Below, piece by piece: positions 24,297 to 32,654 of a stretch of 64,000 bases of DNA. Made by a program: the position numbers and the translations under genes. The stretch lies in NCBI RefSeq assembly GCF_030499575.1, contig NZ_JASTLC010000001.1, positions 8,208,001 to 8,272,000 on the forward strand, written 5' to 3'. The stretch comes from Streptomyces sp. DG2A-72. GTDB taxonomy: Bacteria; Actinomycetota; Actinomycetes; Streptomycetales; Streptomycetaceae. The notes beneath the pieces were generated by a model. That model was not told the origin of the DNA. It made no database searches and saw nothing but the letters and a program-made list of their open reading frames with translations. The stretch's first letter is position 1. Each line of letters starts with the position of its first letter.

Positions 24297-25474
24297 GCAG
24301 GTTCCTGTTCGTCGTGCCGCCGCTCGTCGGTCATATCAACCCGGCCGTGGGGGTCGCCGCCGAACTGACCGCCCGGGGACACCGGGTGGCCTGGGCGTGT
24401 GCCGATCCCGGCCTGGTGCTGCGGCTCGCGGGCGGGAAGGCCGTCGTGTTCTCCTGCGACGGGCCCGTGCCGGGGGCGGGGGACGGCGTACGACCACCCG
24501 AAATCCGCGGACCCGAGGCGCTGAAGTTCCTGTGGGAACGGTTTCTCGCACCGCTCGCCGAGGCGATGGCGCCCGGAGTGGCCGCCGCGGTACGGGAGTT
24601 CGGCCCGGACGTGGTCGTCGCCGATCAGCAGGCGCTCGCCGGAGGGCTGGTCGCCGAACGGCTGGGCGTGCCGTGGGCGACGTCGGCCACCACCTCCGCC
24701 GAGTTCACCGATGTGCTGGCGGGCATGCCGAAGGTCGCCGACTGGATCGACGGAGTCCTGAGGGGGCTGCGGGCCCGGATGGGTGACCCGTCCGGTACCG
24801 CCGATCCCCGCTTCTCGCCCCAACTCGTGCTCGCCTTCAGCATCCGGGAGTTCGTCGGGCCGGACGCCAGGACGGGCGAGCAGATCCGGTACGTCGGCCC
24901 GTCCATCACCGAACGGCCCGGCCCGGCCGACTTCCCCTGGGACTGGCTGGACGCCTCCCGCGCGACCGTCCTGGTCACCCTCGGCACCGCCAACACCGAT
25001 GTGGGACCGCGGTTTCTCGCCGAGTGCCATCGGGCCGTACGGTCCCGTGCCGACCGGATGCAGGCGGTGATCGTGGATCCGGCGGGAGCACTCGCGGGCG
25101 CCGACGACAAGGACGTACTGATCGTGCGATCGGTCCCTCAACTCCCGCTGCTGGAAAGGGTCGACGCCGTCGTCTGTCACGCCGGTCACAACACCGTCTG
25201 CGAGGCGCTCTGGCACGGTGTGCCCCTCGTCGTGGCGCCCATCCGGGACGATCAGCCGGTCGTGGCCGGGCAGGTGGTGGAGGCCGGGGCGGGGATCAGG
25301 GTCCGGTTCGGGCGGGTCACCGCCGTGAAGCTGGGCGAGGCACTCGACGCCGTTCTGCACGAACCCGGTTACCGTGCCGCGGCCGAGCGCATGCGCAGCG
25401 GATTCCGGGCCGCCGGGGGTGCCACCGCGGCGGCCTCCCGTCTCGAAGAGCTGGTCGCCGAGGAGGCGTCATGA
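24293..25474 (+). CDS. GT-B glycosyltransferase of the UDPGT/MGT type
   Basis: A 393-residue GT1-family glycosyltransferase that should transfer a sugar from an NDP donor to a small hydrophobic acceptor. The N-terminal acceptor domain starts FVVPPLVGHINPAVGVAAEL. The C-terminal donor-binding signature is VVCHAGHNTVCEALWHGVPL followed by VVAPIRDDQP, with ATVLVTLGTANTDVG before it. The start is a GTG overlapping the hydrolase stop. In this operon the natural acceptor is the polyketide/fatty-acid-like product of the megasynthases. Its closest recognisable relatives by motif are macrolide-type transferases. The sugar donor is not predictable. Confidence 0.9.
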   Translation: MSRFLFVVPPLVGHINPAVGVAAELTARGHRVAWACADPGLVLRLAGGKAVVFSCDGPVPGAGDGVRPPEIRGPEALKFLWERFLAPLAEAMAPGVAAAVREFGPDVVVADQQALAGGLVAERLGVPWATSATTSAEFTDVLAGMPKVADWIDGVLRGLRARMGDPSGTADPRFSPQLVLAFSIREFVGPDARTGEQIRYVGPSITERPGPADFPWDWLDASRATVLVTLGTANTDVGPRFLAECHRAVRSRADRMQAVIVDPAGALAGADDKDVLIVRSVPQLPLLERVDAVVCHAGHNTVCEALWHGVPLVVAPIRDDQPVVAGQVVEAGAGIRVRFGRVTAVKLGEALDAVLHEPGYRAAAERMRSGFRAAGGATAAASRLEELVAEEAS

Positions 25475-25520
25475 ACGAGGAAGAGGCGTCATGAGCGAGA
25501 AGGGCGTCATGAACGAGGAA
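25461..25520 (+). repeat. Triplicated translation-start region
   Basis: Three tandem units of about 20 bp, each with AGGCGTC or GGGCGTC immediately before ATGA, put ATG codons at 25471, 25491 and 25509. The first ATG overlaps the glycosyltransferase stop. It opens a 7-codon frame (MNEEEAS) whose own stop overlaps the second ATG, the likely methyltransferase start. The third ATG is in frame with the second. Confidence 0.85.
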
Positions 25521-26588
25521 CAGCGCAAAGCGCCGAGCCGCAATGAGCAGGTCGCCGCTCTCCGCCCCGGCTACCTGGCCGACCTGGCCGACGGCCTGGA
25601 ACGGTTCTTCGAACCCCGGCGCACCACCTGCCCGTGGTGCGGTGCGCAGGACCTGCAGACCCGGCTGCGCACCACCGATCTGCTCCAGCACAAGCCCGGC
25701 CGGTTCGTCCTCGACCAGTGCCAGGCGTGCCGGCACACCTTCCAGAACCCCCGACTCAGCGCCGAGGGGCTGGAGTTCTACTACCGGGACTTCTACGACG
25801 GCCTGGGCGAGAAGCAGCTGGGCAACACCTTCGCGGGCCGGACGAAGATGTACGAGCAGCGGGCCGCGTCCCTGCTGCCGTACGCCGCCGACCCGAAGAG
25901 CTGGCTCGACGTCGGTACCGGGCACGGTCACTTCTGCGAGGCCGCCCGCATCGTTCACCCCGGTACGAGGTTCGACGGGCTCGACTTCACCGACGGGGCG
26001 GAACTCGCCGAGCGGGCGGGGCGGGTGGAGCGGGGTTACCGGGGGAGCTTCCCGGAGCTGGCGCCGGGGTTCGCCGGGCAGTACGACGTGGTGAGCATGT
26101 TCCACTACCTGGAGCACAGCACCGAGCCGGACCGGGAACTGAGGGCCGCGCACGAGGCGTTGCGGCCCGGCGGGCATCTGCTGATCGAGGTGCCCGACCC
26201 CGACAGCCGGTACGCCCGGCTCCTCGGCCGGTGGTGGCTGCCGTGGCTCCAGCCGCAGCATCTGCACTTCGTGCCGGTCGGCAATCTGCGGCAGCGGTTG
26301 ACCGACCTCGGCTTCACGGTCGTGGCGGAACAGCACACCGAGCCGCACGATCCCGTCGATCTGCTGGCGGGGACGTGGCTGGCGCTGGACGCGGTGGCTC
26401 CCCGGGACAACCTGCCGTGGCTGCGGTCCGGGCCCAACGCGCTCCAGCGCACCCTGCGCGGTGCGCTGCTTCTCGCCGGTGTCCCGGCCCTGGTCGCGGG
26501 CACGTTGCTGGATCGGTTCGCGATCAGGCCACTGTCGCATCGGCTCGGTGTGTCCAACGCATACCGGCTGGTGGCTCGACGGGACTGA
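25491..26588 (+). CDS. SAM-dependent methyltransferase with N-terminal zinc ribbon
   Basis: A 365-residue class I methyltransferase (Methyltransf_23-like). Near residue 45 a probable zinc ribbon is formed by TTCPWCGAQ and DQCQACRHTFQNP. The SAM-binding glycine motif is SWLDVGTGHGHFCEA, with motif-IV-like YDVVSMFHYLEHS and motif-V LRPGGHLLIEVPDPDS. A C-terminal region (ALLLAGVPALVAGTLLDRF) is rather hydrophobic and could touch the membrane. Start is the ATG at 25491 or 25509; the triplicated start region makes the choice uncertain. It closes the megasynthase operon and probably methylates the lipid, its sugar or a carboxylate. Confidence 0.85.
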   Translation: MSEKGVMNEEQRKAPSRNEQVAALRPGYLADLADGLERFFEPRRTTCPWCGAQDLQTRLRTTDLLQHKPGRFVLDQCQACRHTFQNPRLSAEGLEFYYRDFYDGLGEKQLGNTFAGRTKMYEQRAASLLPYAADPKSWLDVGTGHGHFCEAARIVHPGTRFDGLDFTDGAELAERAGRVERGYRGSFPELAPGFAGQYDVVSMFHYLEHSTEPDRELRAAHEALRPGGHLLIEVPDPDSRYARLLGRWWLPWLQPQHLHFVPVGNLRQRLTDLGFTVVAEQHTEPHDPVDLLAGTWLALDAVAPRDNLPWLRSGPNALQRTLRGALLLAGVPALVAGTLLDRFAIRPLSHRLGVSNAYRLVARRD

Positions 26589-26632
26589 GCGCTCGGCCGG
26601 ATACGCGGTTTGGATGTCCGCGGGCCGGTGGG

Positions 26633-26660
26633 GGCTGGTCGCGCAGTTCCCCGCGCCCCT
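26633..26660. repeat. Interspersed palindromic repeat, short variant
   Basis: GGCTGGTCGCGCAGTTCCCC followed by GCGCCCCT lies 45 bp after the methyltransferase stop. A second, longer and more divergent copy follows within 90 bp. The 340 bp between the methyltransferase and the glycosidase gene consists mostly of these two elements. Confidence 0.85.
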
Positions 26661-26740
26661 GAAGGGGGGCGATGCGGCACCGTACTTCATACGCACGTGC
26701 GACGCTGGATGCGCGGTTTGGTTGTCTGCGGGTCGGTGAG

Positions 26741-26800
26741 GGCTGGTCGCGCCCACGCGGCGGAGCCGCATATTGATACAGCCCCGCGCCCCTTCGGGGC
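26741..26800. repeat. Interspersed palindromic repeat, long variant
   Basis: It has GGCTGGTCGCGCCCACGCGG, then GCATATTGATACAGCCCCGC and a CCCCTTCGGGG hairpin. It is the same orientation and variant as the copy at 7135-7197 and the reverse of those at 1634-1680 and 62794. Confidence 0.85.
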
Positions 26801-26929
26801 GTTGCCGAACCGCAGCCGACTTCACCCGCCCCGCTGTGGGACAACTCTGCGCGCCGCTTCGGCAGTTGTTCATCCGGGTGGGTTCGGAGGGCCCACCGGG
26901 TGTTCCCCGGGCGGAAGAAGCTCGCGGGC

Positions 26930-28186
26930 ATGACATCCAGCTCGTACAGACTCAGGATGACTCGTGCCGCGGCTGTGACGACGGCCGTAGTGACCCTTCT
27001 GGTCGCCCCCGGCGGCCATGCCCAAGCTGCCGACAAGACGCTTCCCCTCGGTGACGCCGACCTCGTGGAGACCCGCAGCAGCCGGGTGCTCGCCGATGGT
27101 GTCACGCTGACCCGGGTCGTGCGGGGCACCGAACCCGCTCCGGCCGATCAGATCAACACGACGACACGCGGCCCGTGGGTGGTCAACGTCCTGACCATCG
27201 ACCCCCGCAGGACCCGCGGCCATCTGAAGGCGACGTACGGACCGGACCTGGCCCGCACGGAGAAGACCACCGATCTCGTCCGTTCCTCCGGAGCGCTCGC
27301 CGGGGTCAATGCCTCCTTCTTCACCTTCACGGCCAGTGCCCAATACCCCGGCGACCCGGTCGGGTTGGGCCTGTACGGCGGGAAGCTCCTCAGCGAGCCG
27401 ACCGCGGATCCCGCCGAGGCCGACCTCGTCGTCGACTCCCGTACCGACCGCGTCCTGATGGGCAAGCTCAGCTGGTCGGGCAGCGTGACGAACCGGGCGA
27501 CCGGCGCCGCGCTCCCGCTGGAGTTCCTCAACCACCCGCCCGTCGTCCCGGCGGCCTGCGCGGCAACCGCCGACTGCACCGAACCCGGCGATGTCACCCG
27601 CTTCACCCCGGAGTTCGCCGACGCCACGCCCTCCGGGCCCGGGACGGAGGCCGTCCTGGACCGGCGCGGCTGCGTCGTACGCACATCGACGACCCGGGGG
27701 ACTGCCCTGACCGCCGGTCAGACGTCGATCCAGGCGACGGGCCGGGAGGCGGCCACCCTGCTCCAGGTGGCCGGAACCGGCTGCCTCAGGGTGACCTCGA
27801 CACTCACCGACGAGCGCGGTGAGACGCTTCCGGTGCGGCCGGGGCTGTCCGGCGTCAACGGGCGCTACCGGCTCACCGCGAACGGCACGATCGTGGTGCC
27901 GCCCGGCTCCGGCAGCTTCTTCGACCGCAACCCGCGCACCATCGCCGGAACGACACGGGACGGCAGGATCGTCCTCGCGACCATCGACGGCCGCGTGACC
28001 ACCAGCGTCGGCACGACCATGAACGAGACCGCCGAGGTCGCCCACGCCCTCGGCCTCCACAACTCCATCAACCTGGACGGCGGCGGCTCCACGGCCATGT
28101 CGGTGGAGGGCACCTTGGTGAACCGCCCGAGCGGAACGACGGAGAGGGCGGTAGGGGACGCCTTGGTATTCACGGACGCCCCGTGA
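26930..28186 (+). CDS. Secreted phosphodiester glycosidase (NAGPA-like) protein
   Basis: A 418-residue exported protein with an N-terminal signal peptide (RMTRAAAVTTAVVTLLVAPG, cleavage near AQAA). The NAGPA/DUF2233 domain is recognised by RGPWVVNVLTIDPRRTRGHL near the start, SGALAGVNASFFTF, and the hallmark SINLDGGGSTAMSVEG close to the C-terminus. Family members hydrolyse sugar-phosphodiester bonds, for example to uncover mannose-6-phosphate, or act on phosphorylated cell-wall glycans. The ATG at 26930 has a GGAAGAAG ribosome site. It follows the megasynthase operon in the same direction but is separated by 340 bp of repeats, so a functional link is only suggestive. A repeat between it and the convergent gene may terminate both. 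Confidence 0.85.
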   Translation: MTSSSYRLRMTRAAAVTTAVVTLLVAPGGHAQAADKTLPLGDADLVETRSSRVLADGVTLTRVVRGTEPAPADQINTTTRGPWVVNVLTIDPRRTRGHLKATYGPDLARTEKTTDLVRSSGALAGVNASFFTFTASAQYPGDPVGLGLYGGKLLSEPTADPAEADLVVDSRTDRVLMGKLSWSGSVTNRATGAALPLEFLNHPPVVPAACAATADCTEPGDVTRFTPEFADATPSGPGTEAVLDRRGCVVRTSTTRGTALTAGQTSIQATGREAATLLQVAGTGCLRVTSTLTDERGETLPVRPGLSGVNGRYRLTANGTIVVPPGSGSFFDRNPRTIAGTTRDGRIVLATIDGRVTTSVGTTMNETAEVAHALGLHNSINLDGGGSTAMSVEGTLVNRPSGTTERAVGDALVFTDAP

Positions 28187-28219
28187 TTTTCAAGAGACGC
28201 CCCCTGAAACGCGCCCCAT

Positions 28220-28247
28220 AGGGGCGCGGGGAACTGCGCGACCAGCC
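28220..28247. repeat. Interspersed palindromic repeat, short variant
   Basis: CGCCCCATAGGGGCG forms the hairpin, followed by CGGGGAACTGCGCGACCAGC. It lies between two converging genes, where it could serve as a bidirectional terminator. Confidence 0.85.
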
Positions 28248-28286
28248 ACAACGAACCCGCAGCCAAGAAGCGACAGGCGGAAGCAC

Positions 28287-29318
28287 TCACAACATCTTCC
28301 GCCGCACCATCCCCGACAACACCAACGCCCCCGGCAACAACGGCAACCACACCGTGATCACCCGAAAGCCGATCACCGCACCGGTAGCCAGAACCATGGG
28401 CGCGCCAAACACGACGAGCGTAAAGACCAGCGCCGCATCAACGGGGCCGATGCCGCCCGGCGAGGGCACCGCCCCCACCGCGGCGCTGGCCGCGAGATAC
28501 GCGAAGATCACATGCACCCAGGGCAGTTGCAGCCCGAGCGACGACCCCACCGAGGCCAGCACACAGGCCTGCAGCAGCGGAAACGCCGCCGCCCCGCCCC
28601 ACAGCTGAAGCACCCGGACCGGACGGGTGTGCAACAGCCGCGCGTCGGTCAGGGCGGAGTTCAGACAGCCGAGCAGCGGTCGCCGCAACGGCCGTACGGC
28701 CGTCACCAGCAAGGTCGCCGCGCCGAGCACGCAGGCGATGCCGATGCCGGCCACGATCAGCGTCGATGCGTCCGGGACGAGCTGGCCGATGCGCAGCGTG
28801 CCGGGGAAGGCGGCGAGGAACGCCAGGATCAGCAGCGTCTTCACGACCGGCTTGACCAGCGAGTACAGCGCCAGCGACGCCGTCGCCCGGGGGATGGGTA
28901 TCCCCTGTTTCTGCAGAAACCGCAGGGTCACGGCGTGCGCGCCCAGACCGGCCGGCAGAACATGATTCGCGGCGCCCGCGGCGAACTGCGAGGCCAGCAA
29001 CGGACCCGGCGGCAGCCGTTCCGGCAGGGCGCCCTGCCGGGTCACGGACGCGGCCACCCAGCACAGGATGTTGAACACGGTTCCGGCCAGCAGCCACCAG
29101 GGGTCGGCACCGGCCAGCCGGACAGCGCTGTCATGGACGGTGGGCCAGTCGAACGCCGCGTACCCGCCGATCAGCAGGAGCGGCAGCAGACTCAGCGCCC
29201 AGCGGAGCCGGCGCTGACGCGTCGTGGTCGGTGTGGGGGCACTGACCGAGGCGGGAGCGGGGATGGGGACGGGGGTGAGCGATGGCTTGGGGAGCTCGTC
29301 GAGCTGGAGCGGGGACAC
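28287..29318 (-). CDS. Flippase-like (LPG-synthase TM-region/AglD-type) membrane protein
   Basis: A 343-residue integral membrane protein with about eight hydrophobic segments, of the UPF0104/lysylphosphatidylglycerol-synthase transmembrane family. Characteristic stretches are QFAAGAANHVLPAGLGAHAV, RATASLALYSLVKPVVKTLL and GAVPSPGGIGPVDAAL. It lacks the soluble lysyltransferase domain, so it is not an aminoacyl-PG synthase. Relatives are proposed lipid or polyprenyl-glycan translocases. The GTG at 29318 has a GGAAGGAC ribosome site; the frame stays open far upstream but that part is antisense to the next gene. The short N-terminal segment is Pro/Thr-rich and cytoplasmic. Confidence 0.82.
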   Translation of the reverse strand: MSPLQLDELPKPSLTPVPIPAPASVSAPTPTTTRQRRLRWALSLLPLLLIGGYAAFDWPTVHDSAVRLAGADPWWLLAGTVFNILCWVAASVTRQGALPERLPPGPLLASQFAAGAANHVLPAGLGAHAVTLRFLQKQGIPIPRATASLALYSLVKPVVKTLLILAFLAAFPGTLRIGQLVPDASTLIVAGIGIACVLGAATLLVTAVRPLRRPLLGCLNSALTDARLLHTRPVRVLQLWGGAAAFPLLQACVLASVGSSLGLQLPWVHVIFAYLAASAAVGAVPSPGGIGPVDAALVFTLVVFGAPMVLATGAVIGFRVITVWLPLLPGALVLSGMVRRKML

Positions 29319-29488
29319 GGCGCACGTCGTCCTTCCACGTCGTACCCGACGGTTAGGCGGGACTGACGGGTACGAGGAGGCGAGCAAAGGGGGACGCGGG
29401 GGAGCGTTCCCTTTCTGCGTGACGGGACGGTGGCCGGGAACCGACGAGGCGAGGGCGGACGGGCAACGCGGTCGCGGTGTGACCGGAG

Positions 29489-30853
29489 TCACCAGCCCGT
29501 CAGCAAGAGATGGTTGACGAGAAGCGCGACGATCGCCTGCGCCGCCAGCCACCCCCGTACGCCCTTCAGAAGCGCGCACGCCGGCAGCAGCCACAGCGCG
29601 AACGGCAGCCAGATCCGTTCCGTCTCCGCCTTGCTCATCCCGGACAGATCGGCGACGACCATGGCGACCAGCGCCGCCAGCACCAGCACACCGAGGCGCA
29701 CGGCGGTCCTGTCGTCCCGGCGGAGCAGGGCCACCCCCGTCCGCCGCAGCCCGGCCGCTGTCGCGAGGCCCACCACCAGCACCGTGCACGCGAAGTTGGC
29801 CCACACCCAGTAGCTGTACGGCCGCACGCCGCCCACGCCCTCGTAGTAGCGGGTGACCAGCAGGTCGTACGCCTCCCACCAGTAGAAGCCCAGCGCGGTG
29901 AACACGACGGGGACGACCACGAACCCGGCGAGCACGAAGGGAAGCGGTCTGATGCGGTGGGTCCCCAGCAGCAGGACGGCCGCGGCGATCAGCGCGAAGA
30001 GCGTGAGGCCGTACGACAGGTAGGCCGTCAGGCCGAACAGGAGGCCGGAGGCCAGGCCGGTCCAGTGCGGGCGGTGGCCTGTGACGGCCAGTGCCAGGAA
30101 CGCGACCGCCCAGGCGGCGACCGCCGCGAAGTAGCCGTTGGCGGAGGTGCCCATCCACACCGCTCCCGGTGCCAGGACCAGGAAGGGCGCGGCGCGGCGG
30201 GCGAGGTTCTCGTCGGTGAGGAGGCGGACGGTGACGAGGACGGCGAGGGCGGCCGTGGCGCCGACGGTGATGCACCAGACTCCGGCCCAGGCGCCGCCGC
30301 CGAGGCCGATGCGGTCCAGGTAGACGAAGGTGAGGGTGGCCGCGGGGGGATGTCCGGCGACATGCGCGGGCCAGTTGTCCGGCGAGTGGATCAGGATGTG
30401 CTGGGTGAAGTCCCGCAGGGTGGCCGGGATGTCCCCGAAACTGTCGATGACCTGGAGGTATTCGGCGCGCGTCGTCAGCCGCCGGGCGATGCCGCGGTCC
30501 CAGCCGTCGATGAGCGCCAGCGACCATGTCCAGGCCATGCCCGCCCCCCAGACCGCGAGCAGCAGGGAGCGCCACGGCAGGCGAACGGCGAGGACGGGGC
30601 CGTACGCGATGACCGCGAGCGCGACGGCGAGCGCGGCCGGGGTGCCGGGGCCGATGTGCGGGTCCCAGTGCGCCAGCAGCGGGGGCCAGCGGACGAAGAG
30701 CGTGTCGTCGCGGCGCTCGATCGCGCTGCCGACCAGCGCGGCGGTCAGGACGAGCAGGGCGGCGGCCGTCGCCGTGTACAGGTCGCGCCTCAGGTCCCGG
30801 CGGGCGTCGGGGAGCGCGTCGGGGCGGGTGCCTGGCAGAAGATCGGGGGTCAC
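29489..30853 (-). CDS. GT-C-like integral membrane protein
   Basis: A 454-residue polytopic protein with about 11 membrane segments. An early loop contains an acidic pair (SALIDGWDRGIARRL), followed by PDNWPAHVAGHPPAATL, which resembles the extracytoplasmic catalytic loops of GT-C mannosyl- or arabinosyltransferases. Later loops contain LVTRYYEGVGGVRPYSYWVW and MSKAETERIWLPF, the latter typical of this uncharacterised actinobacterial group. Start is a GTG. It precedes the flippase-like gene in the same direction (170 bp apart). The pair may build or move a polyprenyl-linked sugar, but no donor or acceptor can be named. Confidence 0.75.
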   Translation of the reverse strand: MTPDLLPGTRPDALPDARRDLRRDLYTATAAALLVLTAALVGSAIERRDDTLFVRWPPLLAHWDPHIGPGTPAALAVALAVIAYGPVLAVRLPWRSLLLAVWGAGMAWTWSLALIDGWDRGIARRLTTRAEYLQVIDSFGDIPATLRDFTQHILIHSPDNWPAHVAGHPPAATLTFVYLDRIGLGGGAWAGVWCITVGATAALAVLVTVRLLTDENLARRAAPFLVLAPGAVWMGTSANGYFAAVAAWAVAFLALAVTGHRPHWTGLASGLLFGLTAYLSYGLTLFALIAAAVLLLGTHRIRPLPFVLAGFVVVPVVFTALGFYWWEAYDLLVTRYYEGVGGVRPYSYWVWANFACTVLVVGLATAAGLRRTGVALLRRDDRTAVRLGVLVLAALVAMVVADLSGMSKAETERIWLPFALWLLPACALLKGVRGWLAAQAIVALLVNHLLLTGW

Positions 30854-30966
30854 GTCTGAACGCTAGGACGCCCGGCGTGCGCCGGACGCGTGACGGGCGC
30901 GGACGTCAGAGATTCGTCATGGTTCGCGGGCCCTGTCCTGGGGTGATCCAGGCCTACGGTCGGGGC

Positions 30967-32196
30967 ATGCGACGCACACTTCCCACTCCGTTCGCGCCCG
31001 GATTCTGGCGCAGCCCGCTGCGCGGGCCCCGGTTCACCTCGGTGCTCGGCGTCGTGCTGCTCGGCGGGATCACGGTGCTGTTCCTGACGGGGCTGGTGTC
31101 GTACGCCGCCTACAACCCGGACCTGGATCCGGTGAACGACAAGACCCAGGGCAAGGGGATCCTCGGCTTCTACCTCTTCTCCTGGCCCACCGACCCGCAC
31201 TGGCTGTACCGGCTCAACCAGGGCATCCACGTCACGCTCGGGATCGCCCTCATCCCCGTGCTGCTGGCCAAGCTGTGGTCGGTCGTGCCCAGGCTGTTCA
31301 CCCTGCCACCGGCCCGCTCGCTCGCGCACGCGGCGGAGCGGATCTCACTGCTCCTGCTGGTCGGCGGGGCCCTCTTCGAGTTCGTCACCGGTGTGCTGAA
31401 CGTCCAGCTCGACTACATCTTCCCCGGCTCGTTCTACGCCCTGCACTTCTACGGGGCATGGGTGTTCTTCGCCGCGTTCGTCGCCCATGCCGCGCTGAAG
31501 ACGCCGAAGGCGCTGCGCAATCTGCGGCAACTGCGCGAGGAGAAGGACGACTTGGTGGCCCCGGAGCCCGCCGAGCCGACCGTGTCCCGGCGCGGTGCCC
31601 TGTGGTTCGTCGGGGGCGGCTCGCTGCTGCTGTTCGCCACGACCGTCGGACAGAGCTTCGACGGCTTCCTGCGCCGTACGGCCCTGCTCGCCCCGCACGG
31701 CGGCGGAGAACCGGGCTCGGGACCGAACGGCTTCCAGATCAACAAGACGGCCGCGAAGGTGGGGATCACCCCGGCGGAGACCGGCGCGGAGGCCTGGCGG
31801 CTGGTCGTCACCGGCCGCACCGGCACCGTCCGGCTCAGCCGCGCCGACCTGCTTCAACTTCCCTTGCATTCCGCCTCGTTGCCCATCGCCTGCGTCGAGG
31901 GCTGGTCGACCTCCGACCAGTGGTGGCGCGGCGTACGGCTGCGGGATCTGGCCGCCCTCGTCGGCTACGACGATCCGCCCGACGTCTTCGTGGAGTCGCT
32001 GCAACGCGCCGGCGCCTTCCGCCGCGCCGCCCTGCGTGCGAACCAAGTCGCCGACGAACGCTCCCTGCTCGCCCTGACCGTCAACGGCGAGGACCTGTCC
32101 CCCGACCACGGCTACCCGGCCCGGGTCATCGTGCCCGCGGCGCCCGGTGTGCTCAACACCAAGTGGGTGGCCCGGATGACGTTCGGAGATCTGTGA
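30967..32196 (+). CDS. Membrane-anchored sulfite-oxidase-fold molybdopterin oxidoreductase
   Basis: A 409-residue fusion. The N-terminal half (residues 20-190) has four hydrophobic helices with His residues in RLNQGIHVTLGIAL and YALHFYGAWVFFAAFVAHAA, like a cytochrome-b561-type membrane domain. After an RRGALWF segment the C-terminal half has the sulfite-oxidase/YedY fold: LPLHSASLPIACVEGWST contains the molybdenum-ligand Cys, then QWWRGVRLRDLAALVGY and the C-terminal HGYPARVIVPAAPGVLNTKW. Such proteins pass electrons between a molybdenum centre outside the membrane and the quinone pool. The substrate is unknown. The ATG at 30967 is the sensible start. The stop overlaps the following gene (TGATG). 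Confidence 0.85.
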   Translation: MRRTLPTPFAPGFWRSPLRGPRFTSVLGVVLLGGITVLFLTGLVSYAAYNPDLDPVNDKTQGKGILGFYLFSWPTDPHWLYRLNQGIHVTLGIALIPVLLAKLWSVVPRLFTLPPARSLAHAAERISLLLLVGGALFEFVTGVLNVQLDYIFPGSFYALHFYGAWVFFAAFVAHAALKTPKALRNLRQLREEKDDLVAPEPAEPTVSRRGALWFVGGGSLLLFATTVGQSFDGFLRRTALLAPHGGGEPGSGPNGFQINKTAAKVGITPAETGAEAWRLVVTGRTGTVRLSRADLLQLPLHSASLPIACVEGWSTSDQWWRGVRLRDLAALVGYDDPPDVFVESLQRAGAFRRAALRANQVADERSLLALTVNGEDLSPDHGYPARVIVPAAPGVLNTKWVARMTFGDL

Positions 32197-32654
32197 TGCG
32201 CGCGCGTCTCGCTGTCGGCAGCCCGTTCCAACTGCTCCTGCTCGCCGCATCGTTCGCGCTTGCCGGATACGCGGGCCTGCGGCTGCTCGACGGCGACTGG
32301 TTCGAGGTCGCGCTGTGGTTCGTGGGCGCCGCCGTCGTCCACGACCTGGTCCTGGTGCCGCTGTACGCGGCGGCCGACCGCGCGCTGGTGGCGGCCTGCG
32401 GCGCGGCCGGGCGGCGGTGGGCGGCCGGCTACGTCCGCGTGCCGGCCGCCCTGTCGCTGTTGCTGCTGCTCGTGTGGTTCCCGCTGATCAGCGGGCGGGT
32501 GGCGGACCGCTACGCCGCCTCCACCGGCATGTCCGCGGACTCCTACCTCGCCCGCTGGCTGCTGATCACCGCCGCACTGTTCGCGGGCTCCGCGATCGTC
32601 TTCGTACGGCGGCTGCGCAGGGCGGCGAAGGAACGGCCGCCGGAGGTCCACTGA
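32196..32654 (+). CDS. Small four-helix membrane protein
   Basis: A 152-residue protein with four predicted membrane helices (LLLLAASFALAGYAGLRLL, VALWFVGAAVVHDLVLVPLY, VPAALSLLLLLVWFPLIS, WLLITAALFAGSAIVFVRRL). A His-Asp pair sits at the end of helix two and a basic tail ends the protein. I do not recognise a named family. It is translationally coupled to the molybdopterin oxidoreductase, so it is probably an accessory or electron-transfer subunit. Its last 112 bp overlap, on the opposite strand, the 3' end of the converging methyltransferase gene. Confidence 0.8.
   Translation: MRARLAVGSPFQLLLLAASFALAGYAGLRLLDGDWFEVALWFVGAAVVHDLVLVPLYAAADRALVAACGAAGRRWAAGYVRVPAALSLLLLLVWFPLISGRVADRYAASTGMSADSYLARWLLITAALFAGSAIVFVRRLRRAAKERPPEVH

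Noticed and set aside
29319..30575. Upstream extension of the flippase-like gene to 762 codons
   Set aside because: The extension is antisense-frame sequence over the GT-C-like gene, rich in Arg/Pro/His. The GTG at 29318 has a good ribosome site and gives a normal family length.
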